A stretch of DNA of 37,824 bases from an uncultured Acetatifactor sp. (GTDB lineage Bacteria; Bacillota; Clostridia; Lachnospirales; Lachnospiraceae): positions 1 to 37,824 of the forward strand of contig CAJUFI010000045.1 in NCBI GenBank assembly GCA_910585665.1, in the 5' to 3' direction. Below the pieces are notes generated by a model. That model searched no databases. It was not told the DNA's origin and saw nothing but the letters and a program-made list of their open reading frames with translations. Shown piece by piece: positions 31,486 through 37,824 of the stretch (positions are counted from its first letter, which is position 1; the number at the start of each line of letters is the position of its first letter). Made by a program: the position numbers and the translations under genes.

Positions 31486-33036
31486 TCAGCCGCCTTTTAC
31501 GATCAGCAGCTTCTGTCCTGCCTTCAGCTCGTCGCTCTCCAGGGCGTTCAGCTCCCTGAGGGATTCCACGGGGACATAATAGCGCTTGCCGATGTTCCAC
31601 AGGTTGTCGCCGTTTTTCACCATGTAGACCACCATGCCCGGCAGGCTGCTCATCTTGCCGGTGTCAAGGTCCGAGACATTGACGCCGCTTATGAGCTCCA
31701 CAGGAACGCTCTTGAAGACCACCGTGGAGAAGCTGAGCACTGCCTTCACGTCCATCTCCTCCCCGTCCAGCATGGTCACCTGGAGCTGTTCCACCTCCGC
31801 CCGGACCTTGCCCATGTCCTCCGGCGCGATGTCCGGCACCTCCAGGGTGTACTGGTAGGGCAGAAAGGCCTGGGTGCTGCCATAGGGAGATTCGTCCTCC
31901 CCGGTGATGTACATGATCTTCACCTGGACGCTGCCCTGCAGCTGGATGCCGTTCTCCACGGTGGTCTGCTGCTCCAGGGTCACGATGCCCTCGCTGTGCA
32001 GCAGCTGCAGAACGGTTCCGTTGGTCACATGGACATGGTCCGTGACCTTGGTCTTGCCGGTCACCTTCGACAGGAGCTTGCGCAGATCCGCCCTGTGGGT
32101 CACGGTGCTGATTTCCTTGGACACGCCGTAAAGGTCGGAGATGATCTCCAGCCGCTCCTCCTCATAGATCCGGATGGCGATGTCCAGGACCAGTTCCAGT
32201 CCTACATTGCGCTCCTCCCCATCGAAATCAGGCCGCACCGACAGCTCCTGCTGCCCCAGATGGCAGCGGATGTCCGGCAGCATTCCCTCCCTGCAGCCAT
32301 GGCATTCCAGCACGCCGCTGAAGGGGACGGTGGTCTCAAAGCAGCGGCAGGGATGGTCCTCCCCCTCGCCCTCGTACAGAACGAAGAGATGGATGTCCCC
32401 TGAAATGGCGATTTTCTCCTCCATGACCTTGAATTCCATGTCCCCCAGGGAGAGGTTGCTCCAGAGAATCTGGAAGATATTGGGGTAGTTGGAGGGCAGC
32501 GCCACCTCCTCCTTCAGGCGGAAGATATCGTTCTTGCAGATGGCTATCTGGGCCAGGTCCAAAGGCATGCGCCGGTACTCCACCTTCTCGTCCCCGTGGA
32601 CGGCGATGGGGGCTTCCTCGTCATATAGCTCCTCCACCTGCGCCGTCAGGGTGATCAGGGACTGGGTGCCCAGCTTGCGGGAATTGATCAGGTTCATGGA
32701 GATGTCCTCCACCTCCCCGTCCACAGTCACGGCGTCCGCGGGCATCACCCCCTGCATGTTGATCCGCTCCTCAAAGGGAATCTTCCCCTCCACCACCACC
32801 AGGTTGCTCCCCTCTTCCATGGTGTGGTAGAGAACCATCAGCTTAAGCCTGCCGCGGACAGTGACGTAGTCCGCGGACGGCTTGATTTCATCGATGACAA
32901 GCTCCCCCTTCTCCAGATTCAGCGCGGCTACGTCCGGCTTGTTCTCCGGGATGTTCATGTCGTCTTCCAGGGTGAACTGGGTGACGGCCTGGACCCTCAC
33001 GCGGTCCATATGTATATTCCTCTTTAACAGCTCCAC
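31486..33036 (-). CDS. sipL: SipL-like SPOCS (DUF3794) and LysM sporulation protein
   Basis: A 516-residue protein with about three SPOCS/DUF3794 beta domains (for example VRGRLKLMVLYHT...GKIPFEERI and ISGDIHLFVLYEGEG) and a C-terminal LysM domain (YMVKNGDNLWNIGKRYYVPVESLRELNALESDELKAGQKLLIV). This is the architecture of Clostridioides SipL, which binds SpoIVA and is needed for coat assembly around the forespore (family knowledge). The start is taken as GTG 33036 because GGAGG lies 8 bases before it; the ATG at 33051 overlaps that GGAGG and lacks its own site. The ribosome binding site is buried in a large hairpin. It supports a spore-forming host. Confidence 0.88.
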   Translation of the reverse strand: MELLKRNIHMDRVRVQAVTQFTLEDDMNIPENKPDVAALNLEKGELVIDEIKPSADYVTVRGRLKLMVLYHTMEEGSNLVVVEGKIPFEERINMQGVMPADAVTVDGEVEDISMNLINSRKLGTQSLITLTAQVEELYDEEAPIAVHGDEKVEYRRMPLDLAQIAICKNDIFRLKEEVALPSNYPNIFQILWSNLSLGDMEFKVMEEKIAISGDIHLFVLYEGEGEDHPCRCFETTVPFSGVLECHGCREGMLPDIRCHLGQQELSVRPDFDGEERNVGLELVLDIAIRIYEEERLEIISDLYGVSKEISTVTHRADLRKLLSKVTGKTKVTDHVHVTNGTVLQLLHSEGIVTLEQQTTVENGIQLQGSVQVKIMYITGEDESPYGSTQAFLPYQYTLEVPDIAPEDMGKVRAEVEQLQVTMLDGEEMDVKAVLSFSTVVFKSVPVELISGVNVSDLDTGKMSSLPGMVVYMVKNGDNLWNIGKRYYVPVESLRELNALESDELKAGQKLLIVKGG

Positions 33037-33040
33037 GAAA

Positions 33041-33084
33041 AATACCTCCATATATACTCGTATAAGGATATATATGAAGGTATT
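33041..33084 (-). promoter_or_regulatory. Hairpin covering the ribosome binding site of the sipL-like gene
   Basis: AATACCTCCATATATAC (33041-33057) pairs with GATATATATGAAGGTATT (33067-33084). On the mRNA the GGAGGTATT containing the Shine-Dalgarno sequence is paired with AATACCTTC, so translation should be restricted until the stem opens. Confidence 0.6.
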
Positions 33085-33184
33085 CCGCAGGATATGACTG
33101 GAACCATGCCCCTGCCCGGCGTTCTTCCGGGCAAATCCGGATCTGTCTCATGCGGCGGACGCGTCCCCCTACGGGGGCAGAGCA

Positions 33185-34093
33185 TCACTCTTGAACTGCA
33201 CCAATCAGATCCGTCACGTTCTCTATATGATATTGCTCCATGTAGCGCTCTATGCCCTCCGCTACCTCAGCGCAGGCACAAGGGTTCACGAAGTTCATGG
33301 CACCGACGCTGACGGCGGTGGCTCCCGCCAGCAGGAATTCGACGGCGTCCTCCCCATTGGCGATGCCGCCCATGCCGATGATGGGAATCTTCACCGCCTG
33401 GGCCGCCTGGTACACCATGCGCACCGCAATTGGCTTGACGGCGGGGCCGCTCATGCCGCCGGTCTTGTTGGCCAGGGCGAATCTGCGCCGGTGGATGTCG
33501 ATTTTCATGCCGGTGATGGTGTTGATCAGGGACAGCGCGTCCGCGCCTGCCGCCTCCGCCGCTTTGGCCATCTCGGCGATGTCCGTCACGTTGGGGCTCA
33601 GCTTCATGATGACGGGCTGTTTGGCGTGCCGCTTCACTTCCTTCGTGATATCGTACAGCGCGTCCGCTTTCTGGCCGAAGGCGATTGCGCCTTCCTTGAC
33701 GTTGGGGCAGGATACGTTGATCTCCAGCATGGAGACGGCCTGCTCCTCCCCCAGTTTTTCCACTACTTCTATATAGTCTTCCACGGTCTTGCCGCAGACA
33801 TTGACGATGACCTTGGTGTCATACTGCTTCAGGAAAGGGATGTCCCGCTCCAGGAGCACGTCGACGCCGGGGTTCTGGAGGCCGATGGCATTGAGCATGC
33901 CGCCGTAGACCTCCGCCACCCTGGGGGTGGGGTTGCCGGGCCAGGGCACATTGGCCACGCCCTTGGTGACCACGGCTCCCAGCCGGTTCAAGTCCACGAA
34001 TTCCGAGTATTCCATGCCGGAGCCAAAGGTTCCGGAGGCTGTCATGACAGGGTTCTTTATGGTGACGCCTGCCAAAGTCACATGTGTGTTCAT
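33185..34093 (-). CDS. pyrD: Dihydroorotate dehydrogenase, class 1B catalytic subunit
   Basis: A 302-residue FMN enzyme oxidising dihydroorotate to orotate in pyrimidine synthesis. Family motifs: PVMTASGTFGSG at the N-terminus, catalytic Cys129 in EINVSCPNVKEG (Cys rather than Ser marks class 1), and FMN-binding GMGGIANGEDAVEFLLAGA at the C-terminus. It works as a heterotetramer with PyrK, encoded upstream, using NAD+. GGGAG precedes ATG 34093. A 180-bp gap separates it from pyrK, where these genes usually abut or overlap; no convincing gene is seen in the gap. Confidence 0.95.
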   Translation of the reverse strand: MNTHVTLAGVTIKNPVMTASGTFGSGMEYSEFVDLNRLGAVVTKGVANVPWPGNPTPRVAEVYGGMLNAIGLQNPGVDVLLERDIPFLKQYDTKVIVNVCGKTVEDYIEVVEKLGEEQAVSMLEINVSCPNVKEGAIAFGQKADALYDITKEVKRHAKQPVIMKLSPNVTDIAEMAKAAEAAGADALSLINTITGMKIDIHRRRFALANKTGGMSGPAVKPIAVRMVYQAAQAVKIPIIGMGGIANGEDAVEFLLAGATAVSVGAMNFVNPCACAEVAEGIERYMEQYHIENVTDLIGAVQE

Positions 34094-34273
34094 ACGTTTC
34101 TCCCTTTCTGTCCCTATGGATCCAGGTCTGTTACATCATTTTCCTGCATCTGTGAAACCCGTTCATTTACGGATGTATCGCGGAAGGAATCCGCCTTTTT
34201 ACGGATGGCGCCGGGACTGTGCCATCTGCCGCCATAGAAGGTTCCCTGTCCATGGCCGATGAATATGCCGGGT

Positions 34274-35062
34274 TCAGATGTCCACATCCTGCGCTTCGAA
34301 CACAGGGCCGTCCGTGCAGATGCGGGCGTTGTGCACATGGGAGTGGCGGTCTTCTTTCGCCGTCTTCACCACGCAGCCCAGGCAGGCTCCCACGCCGCAG
34401 GCCATATGCTCCTCCAGGGAAATGTACGCCGGGATATGATGTTCCGCGGCATAGGCGCGGATGGCGCGCAGCATGGGCATAGGGCCACAGGCGAAAATCA
34501 CGTCCGCCTCCAGCCCGTTCTCCCGAATCGCATCCATCACATTGCCCTTGGTCCCGGCGCTGCCGTCCTCGGTGGCCACATAGACTGTGCCGTATTTCTC
34601 CAGGTCTTCTTTCAGGAAGAGACCGGCATCCCGGTAGCCTACGATGATGCGCTTCTCCGCGTCCAGCCGCTTAGCCAGCTCCAGGATGGGGGGCACCCCG
34701 ATGCCGCCGCCCATGAGGAAGGCTCTCTTCCCGGTTCCCTGCTCCAGCGGGAATCCGTTCCCCAGATTGCCCAATATGGAGATGGCATCCCCCTCTCTAT
34801 ACCCGGAGAATTCCCTGGTGCCCGCGCCCGCGATTCGGTACACGATGCGCAGCGCGTCCGCCTGGCCGGAACCTCCGGCCTTCGTCCCTGTCTCACAGAT
34901 GCTGATGGGCCGGGGGAGCAGCGTGCTCCTGTCCCCGGGATATATCCCCAGGAACTGCCCCGGCTTCGCCTCCGCCGCCAGCGGGGTCCCTATCCACATG
35001 TCAAAGATGTCCGGTGCTATCTCCCTCTGGGAGAGCACTGTTGCTGTGTGCTTCTGCTTCAT
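34274..35062 (-). CDS. pyrK: Dihydroorotate dehydrogenase electron transfer subunit
   Basis: A 262-residue FAD and [2Fe-2S] protein passing electrons from PyrD to NAD+. FAD-binding motif LLPRPISICE (about 48-57), nucleotide-binding GGGIGVPPILELA (118-130), and four cluster cysteines at 222, 227, 230 (CGVGACLGC) and 249 are all present. AGGAAA precedes ATG 35062; a TATAAT lies upstream but without a good -35. In related genomes pyrF and other pyr genes commonly lie upstream; here the upstream sequence is a transposase pseudogene. Confidence 0.95.
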   Translation of the reverse strand: MKQKHTATVLSQREIAPDIFDMWIGTPLAAEAKPGQFLGIYPGDRSTLLPRPISICETGTKAGGSGQADALRIVYRIAGAGTREFSGYREGDAISILGNLGNGFPLEQGTGKRAFLMGGGIGVPPILELAKRLDAEKRIIVGYRDAGLFLKEDLEKYGTVYVATEDGSAGTKGNVMDAIRENGLEADVIFACGPMPMLRAIRAYAAEHHIPAYISLEEHMACGVGACLGCVVKTAKEDRHSHVHNARICTDGPVFEAQDVDI

Positions 35063-35168
35063 GATTCGTTTCCTGCTTTCTAAAGAATTATAGAGGTTTG
35101 AATTAATTAATAAATTTTGTATGCTGCTGATATCAAGAACAAATAAATCTTTCTACACACCTTTTTCC

Positions 35169-36220
35169 CTAATTAGGCAGTAAGTGCACAGGCTTCCCGG
35201 AAGCCATGGCTTTGATATAATACTGTTTTTCAGCACTGGCTCTTGTTGTGTCTTGAAAAGCAATATACCTGACATTGTTTTCAAGAAATTCCTGGTAATA
35301 AATCATGCTGGCATAGCGGTTCTTGTTGTAAATAAAATATCTGCGCTTATCAATTTAAGGCTTCTTATCGGGTGCGGTATTGAATCCTCTGTCAACAAGA
35401 AACTCCGTGTTCACAAAACTGTATCTGTCAAACAATGCTTTTACAGATATTTTGTCGGTCCGCACCGCTGTACATCTGGCTTAACAACGGCTCCCTGGAA
35501 ACTACATCATATGCTGTCAGCCAATTGATTTGTTCCGTGCCTAGTTTTGATGCTTTATATCCGAATTCTGACAAATCATTAGTTTCTGATGTACAGGCGA
35601 TAACATGGCCGTCGATTGCTACTCTGTCGGAAGATTTTTCAAGCATCATTTGTTCAAAAGCTTTACGCCTGTTCTGCCTTGACCCAAGGTTCTCATACAA
35701 AGCATTCAAGGCCTTATAACCAACATTTAGGAACTGTCGGAAAATAACTGATACAACTTGTTCAGGAAAAAGCCCGGAAATCAAACAAAAGCCGTCATGA
35801 ACTCGTAGCAGTTATTTGTAGACAATTCCTTACTCCCGGAAAACAGGAGGAAAGATACGACATCTCATATAAGCCCTTGGCATTCTTCATATAAGTGAAG
35901 CCATTAACAAAAAGTATAACTGCAACAGTAAAAATCTGAACAGCATCCTGGGGGGTAAATATTTCTTTCAAGAGGGTTAAGGCATGTTGGGCCTTATCTA
36001 CTGCGAAAGCGTAATCCCCATAATTTTTCGCAGTAATGTCATCATTGTTGATTTGTGCAGCATGGGGAATGTACCCATCTTCTAATGTGATTTCCCCAAT
36101 GCATCTGCCCATTGTTGTTTTAATTTTCCATCTGGCAGTTCCATCCTCAGCAATTACGCATACTTTAGATGTTGAATACCCATAGACATAAAATTTATCA
36201 TTTCCTATGCGTTTTACCAT
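35169..36220 (-). pseudogene. DDE transposase pseudogene interrupted by a MITE
   Basis: The N-terminal part (36220-35833: DDITAKNYGDYAFAVDKAQH..., VILFVNGFTYMKNAKGLYEMSYL) and the middle part (35726-35450: GYKALNALYENLGSRQNRRK..., VAIDGHVIACTSETNDLSEFGYKAS...INWLTAYDVVSREPLLSQMYSG) belong to one transposase of an IS4/IS1634-like DDE type (family from memory). They are split by the 100-bp element at 35730-35829. Downstream a 2-base loss near 35452 changes frame (DKISVKALFDRYSFVNTEFL, VDRGFNTAP), a TAA lies near 35355, and coding continues (IDKRRYFIYNKNRYASMIYYQEFLENN) to a TAG at 35171-35169, well short of a full C-terminus. Confidence 0.8.
35730..35829. mobile_element. MITE-like 100-bp inverted-repeat element, copy 4
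   Basis: Left repeat GGAACTGTCGGAAAATAACT (then GATAC), right repeat the complement of GTTATTTGTAGACAATTCC preceded by GTAGCA; flanked by TTA (35727-35729, 35830-35832). Removing the element and one TTA joins the transposase halves in frame as CFPGVNVGYKALN. The interior shares AAAAAGCCCGGAAAT with the 24027 copy. Confidence 0.9.
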
Positions 36221-36431
36221 TGTACCCTTTGGCTTTTAACTGCGTATTTCAGCAGGCACAGAATAAGCTCCCATATATATCAGTTCCTACAGGCGAATTA
36301 TTTACTACATACTTACTACCTATAATCAATAGCTGATATATGAGCACGTTGCAAGTACATTTATGCCAAATTCCCCCTAAAATTATGGAATTTTGAGCAT
36401 TATCAAAATTTCGGACAATTACATTTACTAC
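36221..36431. other. AT-rich intergenic segment
   Basis: 211 bases between the transposase pseudogene and the Panacea gene. No gene or strong hairpin was seen. Base composition changes sharply here, from GC-rich to AT-rich, marking the left border of the foreign-looking segment. Confidence 0.6.
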
Positions 36432-36893
36432 CTATTTAAGGAAAAAGCTGTGTTCTATTATTTCTTTTATTTCTAGTTGTCTGGAATAATACGCTTTCAT
36501 CACAACATCAGAAATCACCGCATCCATTATACCAGTACTTCTTGCTTCTTTCCATGGTAATTCATCATGTGTCATCTTCTCTAATTCATCCGCCGAAAAG
36601 CCACCATATACATTTATAACACTTTGAATAAACTTTATTTTTTCATCATCAGCGAGCACAAAACCTTTATACGGCGGAATGATATTCCATCCATAACATC
36701 TATACTTATTATATATTTTTCTACATACAGGTCCGTGTTCCCAAGCCTCAAATACAATGTTCGCAATTTTTTCCCCATTTAAGGTTACATACCACGCATA
36801 TACATAATAAACAATCTTTTGCAATTTTTTATTCGACACATTGTCACATATACTTAAAATCACATTTACAAGAGATTCTATCGACAACATCAT
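36432..36893 (-). CDS. Panacea/SocA-type (DUF4065) protein, candidate antitoxin
   Basis: A 153-residue protein with the Panacea domain: NKKLQKIVYYVYAWYVTLNGEKIANIVFEAWEHGPVCRKIYNKYR matches the family core (LQKLLYY...W...EAW.HGPV...Y). This domain occurs in antitoxins that neutralise many unrelated toxins, in SocA-type adaptors and in phage proteins. GGAGGTGAT immediately precedes two in-frame ATGs (36893, 36890). It starts 26 bp after the stop of the ATPase gene in the same direction, so they should be co-transcribed. Codon use is very AT-rich, unlike the rest of the window. Antitoxin function is inferred, not shown. Confidence 0.78.
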   Translation of the reverse strand: MMLSIESLVNVILSICDNVSNKKLQKIVYYVYAWYVTLNGEKIANIVFEAWEHGPVCRKIYNKYRCYGWNIIPPYKGFVLADDEKIKFIQSVINVYGGFSADELEKMTHDELPWKEARSTGIMDAVISDVVMKAYYSRQLEIKEIIEHSFFLK

Positions 36894-36919
36894 ATCACCT
36901 CCAAAATACGTTTACCCTA

Positions 36920-37798
36920 TCATAGTTTTATCCAAAAATTTACAGAAAACTCAGAATATTCTATATTCTTAACCTTTTTTATAATATCCGGGCTTGATGC
37001 AATTTCCAATTTGATGTCATTTAACTCGCATATACATTTTGCTGTATATAACCCTATCCCCATGCCATCTTGGGTCGATTTAATAGCATTTTCACCTCTA
37101 TAACCTTGACCAAAAAGCTTAGGTTGCTCATCTTCATTGACAACAGGACCGATTGAACCTATTTTAACATGTTGAGAATCTCTCGTCTCATCAATATCAA
37201 TATGTATTTTTTCCCCGTTAGGTGAATACTTTATTGCATTATCTAAAAAAATATAGGGCAATAACTCTATACAATCATAAACCTGCATATCTCTACATGC
37301 AACACTGGCATTCATTTCTATTTTAATATTTTTCTCATCCGCACGTTCTTTTATACATTTTTTAACCTTATCAATAATTCTGAATATATTGTAAGATGAC
37401 TTAACATCAGCACTCAGCAATTCCTTATTATAGATAAAATCATGATTATTTAACCGTAATGTCAAAAACCATCCCAACTGTTGAATACCTTTTGTCGCTT
37501 CAAGTATATCACCATAGCGCTTATGTTGTTGTGCTTTCCTATAAATTTTATCATTTTTGAATTTAATTTGCTGATTAAACTTTCTTATATCATGAAAGAT
37601 ATCATCTATAAATCTTTTATAATTTTCGTATCTATTTTGACTCAAAAAAAATTCTTTATATGCGTCTGCATACTTTTCTACACTTGATACCGAAAGTTCT
37701 CTATATTCTTTTCTTTCATCTTTAATTTTAGGGAACAACTTATTCCGATTGTAGTGATCTTCTATTCTTAAGGTGTTAGTCAATAAATATGTTGGCAT
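36920..37798 (-). CDS. Soluble histidine-kinase-like ATPase
   Basis: A 292-residue protein without transmembrane segments. A helical region holds a phosphoacceptor-like motif IDDIFHDIRKFNQQI (His69), followed by a HATPase_c domain with N-box YIFLDNAIKYS (Asn187), a divergent G1 region (IGSIGPVV, lacking the usual Asp), LFGQGYRGE, and G2 box DGMGIGLYTAKCI (244-256). It resembles the catalytic half of a sensor kinase, but no receiver or sensor domain is encoded beside it. ATG 37798 is the first start after an in-frame TAG (37811-37813) and has no clear ribosome binding site; it is close to the window edge. Strongly AT-rich. With the Panacea gene it forms a two-gene unit. Confidence 0.75.
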   Translation of the reverse strand: MPTYLLTNTLRIEDHYNRNKLFPKIKDERKEYRELSVSSVEKYADAYKEFFLSQNRYENYKRFIDDIFHDIRKFNQQIKFKNDKIYRKAQQHKRYGDILEATKGIQQLGWFLTLRLNNHDFIYNKELLSADVKSSYNIFRIIDKVKKCIKERADEKNIKIEMNASVACRDMQVYDCIELLPYIFLDNAIKYSPNGEKIHIDIDETRDSQHVKIGSIGPVVNEDEQPKLFGQGYRGENAIKSTQDGMGIGLYTAKCICELNDIKLEIASSPDIIKKVKNIEYSEFSVNFWIKL

Positions 37799-37824
37799 TG
37801 CTTCACAGCACTACTAAGTTGTAG

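Noticed and set aside
34114..34338. Small gene in the pyrK-pyrD gap (- strand)
   Set aside because: The frame overlaps the 3' end of pyrK, has no ribosome binding site and no recognisable domain.

Overview
The window looks like the chromosome of a spore-forming, GC-rich Lachnospiraceae-type Clostridium. The evidence is the mix of genes: AgrC-type GHKL kinases, TrkA/TrkH, an ispE-GntR-murI-DUF1934 operon, class 1B pyrK-pyrD, a SipL-like sporulation protein, and strong AGGAGG ribosome binding sites. No rRNA, tRNA or CRISPR array was found. The last ~1.6 kb (36.2-37.8 kb) is strikingly AT-rich and probably foreign.

Layout. 1-2.6 kb: two tandem paralogous AgrC-like sensor kinases (+), the first cut by the window edge. 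2.8-4.1 kb (-): GH27 alpha-galactosidase coupled to a small Cys-rich protein. 4.4-7.2 kb (-): trkA-trkH potassium uptake. 7.5-8.8 kb (-): secreted coiled-coil NlpC/P60 hydrolase. 9.0-10.4 kb (-): asnS with a long structured leader, divergent from a small membrane protein gene. 11.6-24 kb (-): an accessory region with a GH35 beta-galactosidase, three large solute-binding-protein (SBP) lipoproteins plus the wreck of a fourth, and an ECF-like sigma factor with a long C-terminal extension; no permease genes are present. 24.2-26.3 kb (-): ABC-F ATPase with a repeat-expanded linker. 26.8-30.3 kb (+): ispE, GntR/FCD regulator, small membrane protein, murI, DUF1934. 30.6-31.3 kb (+): conserved Lachnospiraceae protein of unknown function. 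31.5-35.1 kb (-): SipL-like SPOCS/LysM protein, pyrD, pyrK. 35.2-36.2 kb (-): transposase pseudogene. 36.4-37.8 kb (-): AT-rich pair of a Panacea (DUF4065) protein and a soluble histidine-kinase-like ATPase.

The most notable structure is a family of 100-bp inverted-repeat elements (MITE-like) flanked by TTA. Three clean copies (18313, 24027, 35730) and one rearranged copy (about 21427) are present. The window itself supplies empty sites: a ~330-bp duplicated block (18.1-18.5 and 21.6-21.9 kb) carries an element at one TTA in one copy and at a different TTA in the other, and removing the element plus one TTA from the transposase pseudogene restores its reading frame exactly. The terminal repeats vary between copies mostly in a paired way.

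The second candidate system is the AT-rich ATPase/Panacea pair, which has the layout of a toxin-antitoxin or defence module. The third is the sigma factor with orphan SBP lipoproteins, possibly a carbohydrate-sensing cassette. Several genes and gaps carry GC-rich tandem repeats (35, 18 and 42 bp), suggesting active minisatellite expansion.
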